64,000 nucleotides of DNA. Origin: Amphritea sp. (lineage in GTDB: Bacteria > Pseudomonadota > Gammaproteobacteria > Pseudomonadales > Balneatricaceae). The position numbers were made by a program, and so were the translations under genes. The notes below the pieces were generated by a model. That model did no database searches, was not told the origin of the DNA, and saw only the letters and a program-made list of their open reading frames with translations. Positions 1-10,579 of the stretch are shown one piece after another. Numbering within the stretch: the first letter of the stretch is position 1; the number at the start of each line of letters is the position of its first letter. The stretch is from assembly GCF_016744155.1 (NCBI RefSeq), contig NZ_JADGEW010000014.1, forward strand, positions 37,988 to 101,987. Reading direction: 5' to 3'.

Positions 1-899
1 ATGTCAGCAACGTCGATCTCTTCAACGTCCAGGTAAGAGTTGTAACGATCGCCCTGATCGCCTGGCTCTTTAACTACAGCGATCTCTTTAGTCAGACCAG
101 CACCTTCAGAGTCGGTACGTGAAACGATAACACCGTTGTCGATACCCAGCTCTAGGAAAGCATAACGCAATGCGCGAATCTTAGTGTGGAAGTCAGCATG
201 AGGTACGGTTACTTTACCGTCCTGGTGACCACATTGCTTCTCATCAGCAACCTGGTTTTCGATCTGCAGTGCACAAGCACCGGCTTCAATCATCTGCTTA
301 GCCATCAGGTAAGTGGCTTCAGCGTTACCGAAACCGGCATCGATATCAGCAATAATTGGTACTACGTGAGTCACGTGGTTATCAATTTGATCCTGAATGT
401 TAGCTTCTTCAGCAGCGTCGCCAGCTTCGCGAGCAGCATCCAGTGCGCGGAACAGGCCGCCCAGTTCACGTGCATCAGCTTGACGCAGGAAGGTGTAAAG
501 CTCTTCAACCAGGCTAGCAACAGTGGTCTTCTCGTGCATAGACTGGTCAGGTAGAGGACCGAAGTCAGAACGCAGTGCTGCAACCATCCAACCAGACAGG
601 TAGAGGTAGCGGCGATCAGTCTGGCCATTGAAGTGCTTCTTAATAGAGATCATCTTCTGCTGGCCGATAAAACCATGCCAGCAACCCAGAGACTGAGTGT
701 ATTTAGTCTTGTCAGCGTCAAAGGCAGCCATGTCAGCGCGCATAACATCAGCGGTGTACTGAGCGATGTCCAGGCCCGTTTTGAATTTGTTCTGAGCACG
801 CATGCGAGCAGCAGATTCTGGGTTGATTGCATCCCAGGCAGAACCGTGGGTTTCTTTCAGGCCTGCAACGGTTTGAATATCTTGATTCAGACTAGACAT
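1..899 (-). CDS. aceA: Isocitrate lyase, N-terminal 299 residues (cut by window start)
   Basis: Glyoxylate-shunt enzyme that splits isocitrate into succinate and glyoxylate in the cytoplasm, needed for growth on acetate and fatty acids. The visible part has the family N-terminus, the IIADIDAGFGN metal/substrate strand and the active-site loop EKQCGHQDGK with the catalytic cysteine near residue 223. KQCGH rather than the KKCGH or KRCGH of enterobacteria matches the longer (about 530 residue) Pseudomonas/Acinetobacter-type enzyme, so roughly 230 residues lie outside the window. The start is ATG at 897-899 with AAGGA about 7 bases upstream. It stands alone behind a 580-bp upstream region full of repeats, so strong carbon-source regulation is likely. 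Identity is certain; subtype is by memory of the family. Confidence 0.96.
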   Translation of the reverse strand, partial: MSSLNQDIQTVAGLKETHGSAWDAINPESAARMRAQNKFKTGLDIAQYTADVMRADMAAFDADKTKYTQSLGCWHGFIGQQKMISIKKHFNGQTDRRYLYLSGWMVAALRSDFGPLPDQSMHEKTTVASLVEELYTFLRQADARELGGLFRALDAAREAGDAAEEANIQDQIDNHVTHVVPIIADIDAGFGNAEATYLMAKQMIEAGACALQIENQVADEKQCGHQDGKVTVPHADFHTKIRALRYAFLELGIDNGVIVSRTDSEGAGLTKEIAVVKEPGDQGDRYNSYLDVEEIDVAD

Positions 900-1060
900 A
901 GTTAATCCTTCTGTTTGGTCGCTATTGTTAAGGCCGTTATATTTTAATAGGTGGCTTTGCTTATAGCGGTTTGCATCTTACGTCAGCAAATTGTCGAAGT
1001 GGCTGACACTTAAAAGAGATGCTAATAATCGGGCTTTATAGGGAGGCTGTCAAAGCCTTT

Positions 1061-1075
1061 TTGTGCAGAGCACAA
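1061..1075. promoter_or_regulatory. Palindrome TTGTGC-AGA-GCACAA containing a TGC-N3-GCA site
   Basis: Perfect 6-bp arms around a 3-bp centre, 162-176 bases upstream of the aceA start. The inner TGC-N3-GCA matches three other sites (1145-1153, 26050-26058, 26110-26118). From memory, PhaR-type PHA regulators bind TGC-rich palindromes of this spacing; the regulator is not in this window, so assignment is inference. Confidence 0.5.
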
Positions 1076-1114
1076 TTGCTGTAAATCTATTACAAGCCCT
1101 TATATGCTGGTCTT

Positions 1115-1129
1115 TGTAGTCTAACTACA
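1115..1129. promoter_or_regulatory. Inverted repeat TGTAGT-CTA-ACTACA upstream of aceA
   Basis: Perfect 6-bp arms with a 3-bp centre. A related repeat, TATGTAG-N6-CTACATA, lies at 1284-1303, and a half copy (GGTCTTTGTAG) at 1180-1190 repeats the sequence leading into this site. Likely a transcription-factor operator; the factor is unknown. Confidence 0.45.
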
Positions 1130-1144
1130 TAAGGCGTGATCTGT

Positions 1145-1157
1145 TGCGTTGCAGCAA
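1145..1157. promoter_or_regulatory. 13-bp word TGCGTTGCAGCAA shared with the phasin promoter
   Basis: Identical to 26050-26062 in front of the phasin gene and includes TGC-GTT-GCA. It lies about 250 bases upstream of the aceA start. Candidate binding site of a shared regulator. Confidence 0.5.
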
Positions 1158-1283
1158 AGCCTTTAATCATCATGCCTCAGGTCTTTGTAGACGAAAGTCT
1201 AATAAGTTTATGGCCGTATGGAAAAAACGCTTTTTACAAAAAAATATAGTTATATATATAGGCATATATATTCTTAAAAATTA

Positions 1284-1303
1284 TATGTAGCCGTCACTAC
1301 ATA
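1284..1303. promoter_or_regulatory. Inverted repeat TATGTAG-N6-CTACATA
   Basis: Perfect 7-bp arms with spacer CCGTCA in the AT-rich far part of the aceA upstream region. Related to the repeat at 1115-1129 (same TGTAG/CTACA core, one base longer spacing). It may serve aceA, or simply be an AT-rich structure; the distance of 385 bases from the gene lowers confidence. Confidence 0.35.
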
Positions 1304-1363
1304 AACAGCGAAACGTTCGTTACGCATAAGATTTATAGCTGCATATAGCGAGTAGGCTGGATC

Positions 1364-1392
1364 TAAAAAAAAGACCACGGATAAGTGGTCTT
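1364..1392 (-). terminator. Rho-independent terminator after roxA
   Basis: On the minus strand an 8-bp stem AAGACCAC/GTGGTCTT with a 6-base loop is followed by a run of Ts. It sits about 90 bases past the roxA stop. Confidence 0.85.
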
Positions 1393-1483
1393 CTTGCGAG
1401 CTGAGCATAGGCGGCAATAAATAGGTATAGCGGAGCCCCGATTGAAACTGGCGGCTATAATGTTAGCCTATATCCTCTGCATT

Positions 1484-2644
1484 TCAGTCTTCCAGATAGA
1501 TCGAGCCCTGGTTGAAGAGGTCTACCAATAGTTGCAGTTGTTGCTCGGACCACTCGCCTTGATTAATAACAATCGCAGGATTCCTGCAAAGATTTGCCGC
1601 TAATGCGCAGCTAGTATCAGAGAGCTGGAAGCTGCGACCATCGGCAAAGAATTGCAATGCGCTTTCGCTATTTAAACTATAAGAGAAACGTGCCCCCTCA
1701 TTACGTACAAAATACAGGTCGCTTTCATTAAGCGCTGTCCGAAGTTGGTCTGTGGTGATTGCCTCTTCAGGTGCCTGGTCCAGATCCGGGTACTTAGGAT
1801 CCGTTACATATTGCCCTAACCATTGTCCCAGCTTGGCATCGTCTGCCAGATAGTCGGTGAATATCTGGCGTACTTTATTAATGGCCTGAGGGGTAATTTC
1901 GCCTGAGTTATCCTGAAGGGTTAGATCTGGATCGGTATATCGTGATTCTGATGTTAGCTTTTCACCTACAAAATCGGTAAAGCTCCGCATAATTTCTGCG
2001 TGAGAAGGGGCGCGGAAACCAACTGAATAGGTCATGCAGTCATCGGATTCACCAATCCCGTTGTGACCAACCTGTGGTGGGATGTAGAGCATATCACCGG
2101 GCTCTAATACCCAGTTAAATTCGGGTTCCCACTCGGTCATTATCATTACCGGTGTATTGGGTCGGCGGGGTGAGTTCTGGTCAAAGAAACCACCGACTTC
2201 CCAGCGACGCTTACCCTGGGTCTGGATAAGAAAGACATCGTAGTTGTCGTAATGGGGGCCAACGCCGCCACCCTGGCTAGCAAAGCTGACCATCAGATCA
2301 TCAAAACGCCAGTTAGGTATAAAACGAAACTGCTCAACGATATCACTGGCTTCAGGTACCCAATGATCGACTGCCTGAACGAGTAGTGTCCAGTGAGTCT
2401 CAGGTAGGCTAGTGAAGGTCGCTTCGTCAAAGGGTCCGTGCTTAATATCAAAATCAGCACCATCAGGGCTCTGGACAACAAGGCGGGATTCAACATCCTC
2501 TTCCAGGGAGAGGCCTGCCAGCTCATCAGCACCTACGGGGGCTTCAAGATCAGGGAAAGCGTTGCGAACCAATAAAGGTTTTTTCTGCCAGTAGTCCCTT
2601 AGAAATTCTTCGATCGAGATGTCGCCGAAAGGGGATTCGCTCAT
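1484..2644 (-). CDS. roxA: Ribosomal protein uL16 3-hydroxylase (JmjC/cupin oxygenase, YcfD-like)
   Basis: Fe(II)/2-oxoglutarate-dependent oxygenase expected to hydroxylate an arginine of ribosomal protein L16. The 386-residue length and the N-terminal DYWQKKPLLVRNAFP stretch fit bacterial YcfD/RoxA. The JmjC double-stranded beta-helix shows the metal motif HYD in VGPHYDNYDVFLIQ near residue 130 and the distal histidine in PPQVGHNG; the C-terminal half forms the winged-helix/dimerisation part of this family. It overlaps the preceding trmJ by four bases (ATGA), so both are co-transcribed and translationally coupled, pairing a ribosome-modifying with a tRNA-modifying enzyme. A terminator follows. 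Confidence 0.92.
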   Translation of the reverse strand: MSESPFGDISIEEFLRDYWQKKPLLVRNAFPDLEAPVGADELAGLSLEEDVESRLVVQSPDGADFDIKHGPFDEATFTSLPETHWTLLVQAVDHWVPEASDIVEQFRFIPNWRFDDLMVSFASQGGGVGPHYDNYDVFLIQTQGKRRWEVGGFFDQNSPRRPNTPVMIMTEWEPEFNWVLEPGDMLYIPPQVGHNGIGESDDCMTYSVGFRAPSHAEIMRSFTDFVGEKLTSESRYTDPDLTLQDNSGEITPQAINKVRQIFTDYLADDAKLGQWLGQYVTDPKYPDLDQAPEEAITTDQLRTALNESDLYFVRNEGARFSYSLNSESALQFFADGRSFQLSDTSCALAANLCRNPAIVINQGEWSEQQLQLLVDLFNQGSIYLED

Positions 2645-3393
2645 GATTCTGATCCTTTATTGTCTGTCTCTGAAGTAACTGTTTTTGCTATGGTTTCATC
2701 AATTGATGTCAAAATACCACGGAGCATGTTCAGTTCTGTTCGCTCCGGGCGGGAGCGATTGAAATAGCGTCGCAGCTTATCCATAACCTTGCCCTGGTGT
2801 TGTGGAATGATGAAATTTGTTCCACGCAGAGCGTTTTCAAGATGCTCATAAAACAGCTCCATGTCCCGGGTTAGAGGGTAGGGCTGTTCATGTTCTTCAT
2901 AGTCCTGCTTATTATGTGCCTGCCAGATCTCATAACAAACAAGCTGAATAGCAGCGGATACGTTTAGTACCGGATATTCAGGGTTTGCCGGGATATAGAC
3001 ATGGTAATTACATTTCTGTAACTCTGAGTTATGCAGTCCCATCGTCTCACGGCCAAACACAATCGCCACTTTGCCCAGCTTGGCTTCGCCAACAATTTTT
3101 TTAGCACAGTCGTGGGCATCAAAGATTGGTAGATCAAAAGTGCGGTTGCGTGCGCTGGTGCCTATTACTAACTGACAGTCAGAAATCGCTTCATCCATTG
3201 TGCCTACCACCACAGCTTTTTCGAGCAGATCTTTTGCTCCGGCGGCTCTGGAGTCGGCTTCTTCATCAGGAAATACACGGGGATCGACCAGGTAAAGCTG
3301 GCTCAGACCCATATTTTTCATGGCCCGGGCGGCGGCACCTATATTGCCCGGATGAAAGGTATTGATCAGTACGATGCGAATATTTTCAAGCAT
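2641..3393 (-). CDS. trmJ: tRNA (cytidine/uridine-2'-O-)-methyltransferase TrmJ
   Basis: SPOUT-class methyltransferase that 2'-O-methylates position 32 of several tRNAs using S-adenosylmethionine. The 250-residue protein begins with IRIVLINTFHPGNIGAAARAMKNMG, the SpoU motif 1, and carries motif 2 (VAIVFGRETMGL) and motif 3 (YPVLNVSAAIQLVCYE) that build the trefoil knot. Length equals that of E. coli TrmJ. The ATGA overlap with roxA downstream makes a two-gene operon; 131 bases separate it from the hydrolase gene upstream, enough for its own promoter. Confidence 0.93.
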   Translation of the reverse strand: MLENIRIVLINTFHPGNIGAAARAMKNMGLSQLYLVDPRVFPDEEADSRAAGAKDLLEKAVVVGTMDEAISDCQLVIGTSARNRTFDLPIFDAHDCAKKIVGEAKLGKVAIVFGRETMGLHNSELQKCNYHVYIPANPEYPVLNVSAAIQLVCYEIWQAHNKQDYEEHEQPYPLTRDMELFYEHLENALRGTNFIIPQHQGKVMDKLRRYFNRSRPERTELNMLRGILTSIDETIAKTVTSETDNKGSES

Positions 3394-3524
3394 GTCAGCG
3401 CTGTATCCGTTTATATATTCTGTCAGCCTGAAGTAACAGGCGGCGATTGTATCGCTAATAGTGTTGAGAAAACTTGTTCTTTATCAGGCTATGTAAAAAC
3501 TCTGACACCATTTGTGGATGTCAG

Positions 3525-4367
3525 TTAGCAGTCCTGTAATTTTGCAATGAAAGTCCGTAAATCATAGATAAACCGTTCCCGGTGCCAGAGCTGCGGCGAG
3601 TGATCTGAGTTCTCATAGGTATGGAGCTCGGAGAGTCTGATGTTATCTCTGACATAGTCTGCAACCTTAGAGCTGTAGAACTGGCTTTCATCACCGTAGA
3701 TCAGCAGCGCGGGGATATCCATCTGTGGCAGTACGTCACGGTAATCAGCTTCGGTCAGGCTTTCCCAGCAACGCACCAGAGGGTCACCTTTGAGAGTCTG
3801 CAGGTGTTCACGCATCTGCTGAAATCCACGGGAATTTCGCTGATAACTTTCATAAGATTTACGGTTATAGCCATTAGCGACTAGCTGTAGCAGACCCTCG
3901 GCAAAATCCTCTTTGAGCTTACTGATCAGACGGTTGCTGGCTGCCTGATTGAAATTCCCATAGATTCCATTGTGCCAGTTATCATCAGTCACTAGCTTTG
4001 GTGACTGATCGATAATGCAAACTCCGGCTAATTTGTCACAACCGAAATCACGAATATATTGCCAAAGAGTCAGGGCTCCCATTGAGTGGCCGACAAGTGT
4101 AACGTTGCTTAATTGATGGTGTTCGATCAACTGTTGGAGGTCGCTGGCCATATCGCGGACATGGGTGCTGGCGGAATCAGCTATTGGGTGACCGCCGTGT
4201 CCCCGAGCGTCCCAGCAGAAGACTTCATGCTGATCGGCCAGTTCAGATGCAAAAGGTAACCAGTCTCTGGCACCGGCACTCCAGCCGTGCAGGAAGATAA
4301 CAGGGCTACCCTTACCAAGTCTTAAATAACGTATTTCAACATTATCAGATGATATTATTTTTTCCAT
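3525..4367 (-). CDS. Alpha/beta hydrolase
   Basis: Soluble alpha/beta-hydrolase fold enzyme of 280 residues, substrate unknown. Visible parts: oxyanion-hole motif HGWSAG near residue 28, nucleophile elbow GHSMG near residue 94, a catalytic acid in LLIYGDESQF and the final histidine in NSDHSPQLWHRERF. No signal peptide. It is monocistronic, lying between the purB terminator and trmJ. It resembles the general esterase/epoxide-hydrolase-like group; the sequence does not show which ester or other bond it cuts. Confidence 0.85.
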   Translation of the reverse strand: MEKIISSDNVEIRYLRLGKGSPVIFLHGWSAGARDWLPFASELADQHEVFCWDARGHGGHPIADSASTHVRDMASDLQQLIEHHQLSNVTLVGHSMGALTLWQYIRDFGCDKLAGVCIIDQSPKLVTDDNWHNGIYGNFNQAASNRLISKLKEDFAEGLLQLVANGYNRKSYESYQRNSRGFQQMREHLQTLKGDPLVRCWESLTEADYRDVLPQMDIPALLIYGDESQFYSSKVADYVRDNIRLSELHTYENSDHSPQLWHRERFIYDLRTFIAKLQDC

Positions 4368-4417
4368 AATAACAAATGGTTACCATTGATTCTTAATGTG
4401 TTTATTAGAGCAATAAA

Positions 4418-4442
4418 AAAGCAGAGCCAATGCTCTGCTTTT
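4418..4442 (-). terminator. Rho-independent terminator after purB
   Basis: Stem AAAGCAGAGC/GCTCTGCTTT around a 4-base loop CAAT, followed on the minus strand by a T-rich run. It separates purB from the hydrolase gene. Confidence 0.88.
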
Positions 4443-4460
4443 ACGATAAAAACTGAATAA

Positions 4461-6622
<2,162 letters not shown>

Positions 6623-6639
6623 ACTGTTTACCTGTATCC

Positions 6640-7737
6640 CTATGCTTTGCCAGTGGTTTCTATTACACCACCGCCGAGGCAAATTTCGTCACTGTAGATA
6701 ACAACAGACTGGCCTGGAGTGACGGCCCGCTGTGGTTCTTCAAACTCAATTCTGTAACCCTCGCCATCAGCTATCACCGTACAAGCCTGGTCAGCCTGAC
6801 GGTAACGTACCTTTGCTCTGCAGCTCATCGGCAGTGCCGGCTTTTCACCATTGATCCAGAAGATGTCACTGGCGTTCAGCCAGTTACTGAACAGCAGCTC
6901 ATGCTGTTGTCCCTGTACGGCGATTAATACATTTCGCTCAAGGTCCTTTTCTGCAACAAACCAGGGCTCTTCGGGGTAGTTTTTCAAACCTCCGATGCCT
7001 AAGCCCTGTCGCTGACCGATGGTGTGGTACATCAGCCCCTGATGCTGACCAATGGCGTCGCCACCAGGGGTTTCAATTTTACCTGGCTGAGCGGGCAGGT
7101 ATTGCTTAAGGAAATCGGTAAACCTGCGTTCGCCAATAAAGCAGATACCCGTGCTGTCTTTTTTGTCATGGGTTATCAAATCATACTGTTCAGCCAATCG
7201 ACGTACTTCAGGTTTTTCCAGCTCACCCACGGGAAACAGGGTGAGGGCAAGCTCATTACAGCCTACCTGATGGAGGAAATAGCTTTGATCTTTATTGTTA
7301 TCCAGGCCTTTGAATAGGGCGGTTTTGCCGTTAAGTTCTGCCCGGCGGACATAATGCCCGGTGGCGATCATATCGGCGCCAAGTACTTTGGCGTAGTCGA
7401 GAAACGCTTTGAATTTAATCTCTCGGTTACAGAGAATGTCCGGGTTTGGGGTGCGTCCCGCTTTATACTCTTCAAGAAAGTGCTCAAAGACATTATCCCA
7501 GTACTCTGAAGCGAAATTCGCTGTATGTAGCTTGATACCCAACTTATCGCTAACGGCCTGGGCATCAGCCAGATCATCCATGGCGGTACAGTAATCTGTA
7601 CCATCATCTTCGTCCCAGTTTTTCATAAACAGGCCTTCAACCTGATATCCCTGCTGTTGAAGCAGGAGAGCTGAGACTGATGAATCAACGCCGCCGGACA
7701 TGCCGACGATAACTTTAATATTTGCTGGATCTGACAT
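6640..7737 (-). CDS. mnmA: tRNA-specific 2-thiouridylase MnmA
   Basis: ATP-dependent enzyme that places sulfur on wobble uridine 34 of tRNA Lys, Glu and Gln, taking sulfur from the Tus relay. The 365-residue protein has the PP-loop [15 protein letters not shown] at residues 11-26, the first catalytic cysteine in [12 protein letters not shown] near residue 100 and the second in [12 protein letters not shown] near residue 200, followed by the beta-barrel domain. Start ATG at 7735-7737. It lies between nudJ and hflD as in E. coli. Confidence 0.97.
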   Translation of the reverse strand: MSDPANIKVIVGMSGGVDSSVSALLLQQQGYQVEGLFMKNWDEDDGTDYCTAMDDLADAQAVSDKLGIKLHTANFASEYWDNVFEHFLEEYKAGRTPNPDILCNREIKFKAFLDYAKVLGADMIATGHYVRRAELNGKTALFKGLDNNKDQSYFLHQVGCNELALTLFPVGELEKPEVRRLAEQYDLITHDKKDSTGICFIGERRFTDFLKQYLPAQPGKIETPGGDAIGQHQGLMYHTIGQRQGLGIGGLKNYPEEPWFVAEKDLERNVLIAVQGQQHELLFSNWLNASDIFWINGEKPALPMSCRAKVRYRQADQACTVIADGEGYRIEFEEPQRAVTPGQSVVIYSDEICLGGGVIETTGKA

Positions 7738-7828
7738 AGGGCGTCTGAATGACCTTAAAACTGTTAAGTGCTTCTAATTAATATGCGACCAGAGTCGCCG
7801 ATTTCAATGCTGTGTAGATAGAATTAGG

Positions 7829-8287
7829 TTAAACCGTATCATCTTCTACAATTAACTCCAGCGGATATCGTATGCCGCTAAGGTAGTCGTCGATGCATCG
7901 GATCACCATAGGGCTGCGTAGCTGCTTTTCTCGTTGTTCCAGCTCTTCCCGGCTAAGCCATAATGCGCGCTCAATGCCTGTATCCAGAGGGCTGTCTGCA
8001 TCATAGCTATCTGCCTGAGCAACAAAACAGTAACGATGATAGGTGATGCCGTTTGCCGGGGCTGTATAGGTATAGATGCCCACCAGTGCGGTCGGCGTTA
8101 CTGTCCAGCCGGTTTCTTCAAGGGTTTCACGAATGGCCGCCTGGATAAAAGTTTCGCCTGCTTCTAAATGACCTGCAGGTTGATTAATAACCAGCTCTCC
8201 GCGTGAAACTGATTGTTCTTCTACGCAAAGAAACTTTTCATCCTTTTCAATTATCGTTGCCACAGTGGCGTGGGGTGTCCAACGCAT
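7829..8287 (-). CDS. nudJ: NUDIX phosphohydrolase NudJ
   Basis: Nudix hydrolase of 152 residues; E. coli NudJ acts on HMP-PP and nucleoside di/triphosphates, which is the likely role here by family and by position before mnmA. The complete Nudix box lies at about residues 38-60: GHLEAGETFIQAAIRETLEE, then TGW, with the metal-binding REXXEE glutamates intact. The frame can also start two codons earlier at TTG, but ATG at 8285-8287 with GGA ten bases upstream is preferred. First gene of the nudJ-mnmA-hflD-purB block, divergent from moaE. Confidence 0.92.
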   Translation of the reverse strand: MRWTPHATVATIIEKDEKFLCVEEQSVSRGELVINQPAGHLEAGETFIQAAIRETLEETGWTVTPTALVGIYTYTAPANGITYHRYCFVAQADSYDADSPLDTGIERALWLSREELEQREKQLRSPMVIRCIDDYLSGIRYPLELIVEDDTV

Positions 8288-8447
8288 TCGCAATTCCGTA
8301 TATTAAAAGCTTGGGACTAAGTCTGCTATGACAGAGTCATGAATTTCTGTAACCGCGCCATCTTTTATGGCTGTTTAGCAGACTGCTCAGGTTGGCAACT
8401 TTATCATTTATGACCGCTTTTGGCTGTAGTTTAAGGAGTAGTTTGGA

Positions 8448-8909
8448 GTGAGTTTGTTTAAAGATAGTATTTCGATTCAGAATGATGACTTTTCGATTGC
8501 AGAATTGTCTGAACAGGTACGGGCAAACGATGCAAGTAATGGGGCGATAGTCACCTTTACCGGCATTGTGCGGGAGCTTGAAGGGGATGTGTCGCTTGAA
8601 GCTATGTATTTGGAGCATTACCCAGGGATGACTGAAAAAGCTCTAGCCAAAATAGCATCGCAGGCTCGTGCACGCTGGTCCTTGGGTAATATAGTTATTG
8701 TTCATCGTATTGGTCGGCTGACGTTGAATGAAAATATTGTTTTTGTTGGCGTAGGTAGTGCTCACCGGGGTGAGGGGTTTGAAGCGGCAGAGTTCATTAT
8801 GGACTTCCTTAAACGTGACGCACCATTCTGGAAAAAAGAGATTACCACTGAGGGCGAGCACTGGGTAGAAGCTAAGCAAACGGATCTGGATGCTGCTGAT
8901 AATTGGTAA
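8448..8909 (+). CDS. moaE: Molybdopterin synthase catalytic subunit MoaE
   Basis: Large subunit of molybdopterin synthase, which with thiocarboxylated MoaD puts the dithiolene sulfurs on precursor Z. The 153-residue protein shows family motifs: GAIVTFTGIVRE, LEHYPGMTEKAL, IVIVHRIGRL, VGVGSAHRGEGFEAAEF and the lysines of FWKKEITTEGEHWVEAK. Start is GTG at 8448 with a clear AAGGAG about ten bases ahead. No other molybdenum-cofactor gene is nearby, so moaD, moaA and moaC must be elsewhere. It ends 2 bases before the convergent rluE stop. Confidence 0.94.
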   Translation: MSLFKDSISIQNDDFSIAELSEQVRANDASNGAIVTFTGIVRELEGDVSLEAMYLEHYPGMTEKALAKIASQARARWSLGNIVIVHRIGRLTLNENIVFVGVGSAHRGEGFEAAEFIMDFLKRDAPFWKKEITTEGEHWVEAKQTDLDAADNW

Positions 8910-8911
8910 TC

Positions 8912-9535
8912 TTAGCGGGTTCTTCGTTCAGGCTTTCTTCTGGTTTTTTTGACTGCTTCTGGCCTGGGTCTTGGTTTAGATTTGGATACAGGAATATTGA
9001 CCTGTTCTGTTCGAAACGCTCCAGGCGCTAATCCATCCACTGTCCAGTTCCCGATCGCTACTCGTATCAATCGAAGAGTAGGGAAGCCCACTGCCGCCGT
9101 CATCCGCCTGACCTGGCGGTTTTTCCCTTCACTGATTTTTAGTTCAATCCAGCTGGTTGGCTGATTTTTACGCTCACGAATAGGTGGGTTACGCGGCCAG
9201 ACTGATGGTGAAGATAGTTTTTTTGTGCGCGCGGGGCGAGTTATGCCGTCTTTAAGTTCAACGCCCTTGCGTAGCTGTTCCAGCGCGCTATCGCTAATCT
9301 CGCCCTCAACCTGGGCCCAGTATGTTTTTTCTAGTTTAAACTTGGGGTCGGCAAGCTGATGCTGAAGCTTGCCGTCGTCGGTGAGAATTAAGAGGCCTTC
9401 TGAATCATAATCTAATCTGCCAGCAGCATAGACTCCCTTACGCTTTATAAAGTCGCTAAGAGTGCTTCTGCCTTCAGTGTCAGTGAACTGCGTAAGTACC
9501 TGAAAAGGCTTATTAAATACAATTATTTCAGACAT
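8912..9535 (-). CDS. rluE: 23S rRNA pseudouridine synthase RluE
   Basis: Makes pseudouridine at position 2457 of 23S rRNA. The 207-residue RsuA/RluB/E/F-family protein lacks an N-terminal S4 domain, as RluE does. The catalytic motif is AAGRLDYDSEGLLILTDDG with the essential aspartate near residue 42, followed by LEKTYWAQVEGE and the KISEGKNRQVRRM motif. The C-terminal tail is strongly basic (SKPRPRPEAVKKTRRKPERR), probably an RNA-binding extension. It faces moaE tail to tail with no visible terminator between them. Confidence 0.92.
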   Translation of the reverse strand: MSEIIVFNKPFQVLTQFTDTEGRSTLSDFIKRKGVYAAGRLDYDSEGLLILTDDGKLQHQLADPKFKLEKTYWAQVEGEISDSALEQLRKGVELKDGITRPARTKKLSSPSVWPRNPPIRERKNQPTSWIELKISEGKNRQVRRMTAAVGFPTLRLIRVAIGNWTVDGLAPGAFRTEQVNIPVSKSKPRPRPEAVKKTRRKPERRTR

Positions 9536-9649
9536 TGTTCTGGCCTACTTAACCGGCTTGGCTGATAAGCAGGGCAGATTAACAGTGTCTATAGAGGTCT
9601 TGCAAGATTAATCAGATTGAAACGAGAAAATCTAAAGGTAGATGTATAA

Positions 9650-9672
9650 GAAAGGCAGTATTTCTGCCTCTC
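9650..9672 (-). terminator. Weak terminator-like hairpin after cspD
   Basis: Stem AGGCAG/CTGCCT with a 5-base loop; on the minus strand it is followed by TTTCTT, a poor T-run. It lies about 70 bases past the cspD stop. Confidence 0.45.
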
Positions 9673-9739
9673 TTACTATCCAGGGGATATAGAACTGCGA
9701 TTATAACGTCTTGTTTGTATTGCCAATATTATCTGGCTG

Positions 9740-9967
9740 CTAAGCTTCCTCCGTTTCGGTTAGCATTATTGGTTTAATGTTTACCGCATGCGTTCCTTTA
9801 GGCCCTGGTGTTGTTTCAAACTCGACTTCCTGACCTGCTTTGAGACTTTTGTAGCCATCGGTCTGTATAACAGAAAAATGAGCAAATAAATCTTCGTCAA
9901 AATCCGGCGAAACGATAAAACCAAATCCTTTCGCGTTGTTAAACCATTTGACTTTCCCTGTGTGCAT
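9740..9967 (-). CDS. cspD: Cold-shock-like protein CspD
   Basis: 75-residue cold-shock-domain protein that binds single-stranded nucleic acid. RNP1 is KGFGFIV (residues 13-19) and RNP2 is DLFAHFS. The first aromatic surface, [15 protein letters not shown], is intact. The name CspD comes from position: in many gammaproteobacteria the csp gene divergent from clpS-clpA is cspD, a stationary-phase inhibitor of replication. ATG at 9965-9967 has a strong GGGGGA 9 bases ahead. Confidence 0.9.
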   Translation of the reverse strand: MHTGKVKWFNNAKGFGFIVSPDFDEDLFAHFSVIQTDGYKSLKAGQEVEFETTPGPKGTHAVNIKPIMLTETEEA

Positions 9968-10236
9968 TGGTGTCCCCCAATATCCGAATTACCAAGGCCT
10001 GTATTTACCTTTAGGCCTGTTACCGCAACAAACTCTCTTGCTACAATGATGCAACATGAGCGAAAGTTCCTTGTCAAACGCAGGGACAACCGATACTACT
10101 TATACTCTTACTCCTGCAATATTGAGTATAACATTCGCCCGTAACCCCCATGCAATAAGGGGTGCCCAAAATGGGTTGTAAATTTTTGTACATTTTTTTG
10201 AGATATGATATGCAAACAGGGCTTTATGCAATAAAT

Positions 10237-10566
10237 ATGTCAGGAGATTCAGACGAGTCTCCTGACCATCATAATACCGGACTAGTCACGGAAGAAGCCA
10301 AACCGGAGCTTAAACGCCCCTCTATGTATAGAGTCGTTTTATTGAATGATGACTATACCCCTATGGACTTTGTGATACAGATTTTGATGGGTTTTTTCGC
10401 AATGAATCAGGAAAAAGCTACACAAGTGATGCTGGCGGTCCATACTAAAGGGAAGGGTGTATGTGGAGTCTTTACCCGAGACATCGCTGAAACCAAGGCC
10501 ACACAAGTGAATCAATATGCCAGAGAGAGTAATCATCCTCTCCTGTGTGAAGTAGAAAAAGCGTAG
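10237..10566 (+). CDS. clpS: ATP-dependent Clp protease adaptor ClpS
   Basis: N-recognin that binds N-terminal Leu, Phe, Tyr or Trp and hands substrates to ClpAP. The core from [20 protein letters not shown] has the NDDYTPM signature (Asn and Asp that hold the substrate alpha-amino group) and the ClpA-contact motif [21 protein letters not shown]. Starting at ATG 10237 gives 109 residues, close to the usual 106; further in-frame starts exist at 10210 and 10162, so the start is not certain and no strong ribosome site marks it. A TATGAT box at 10204-10209 may be the -10 promoter element. clpA follows 13 bases after the stop. Confidence 0.94.
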   Translation: MSGDSDESPDHHNTGLVTEEAKPELKRPSMYRVVLLNDDYTPMDFVIQILMGFFAMNQEKATQVMLAVHTKGKGVCGVFTRDIAETKATQVNQYARESNHPLLCEVEKA

Positions 10567-10579
10567 CGGAGCGTTAGGT

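Larger units (their letters stand above)
900..1363. other. Long regulatory upstream region of aceA
   Basis: Gene-free DNA between aceA and the roxA terminator. It holds two TGC-N3-GCA sites (1064-1072 and 1145-1153), two TGTAG/CTACA inverted repeats (1115-1129 and 1284-1303), an 11-bp direct repeat GGTCTTTGTAG (1109-1119 and 1180-1190) and a very AT-rich tract around 1230-1285. No open reading frame with family resemblance is visible. The density of symmetric words suggests several operators in front of aceA. Confidence 0.7.

Noticed and set aside
186..905. Plus-strand frames inside aceA
   Set aside because: They are shadows of the strongly conserved isocitrate lyase frame on the minus strand.
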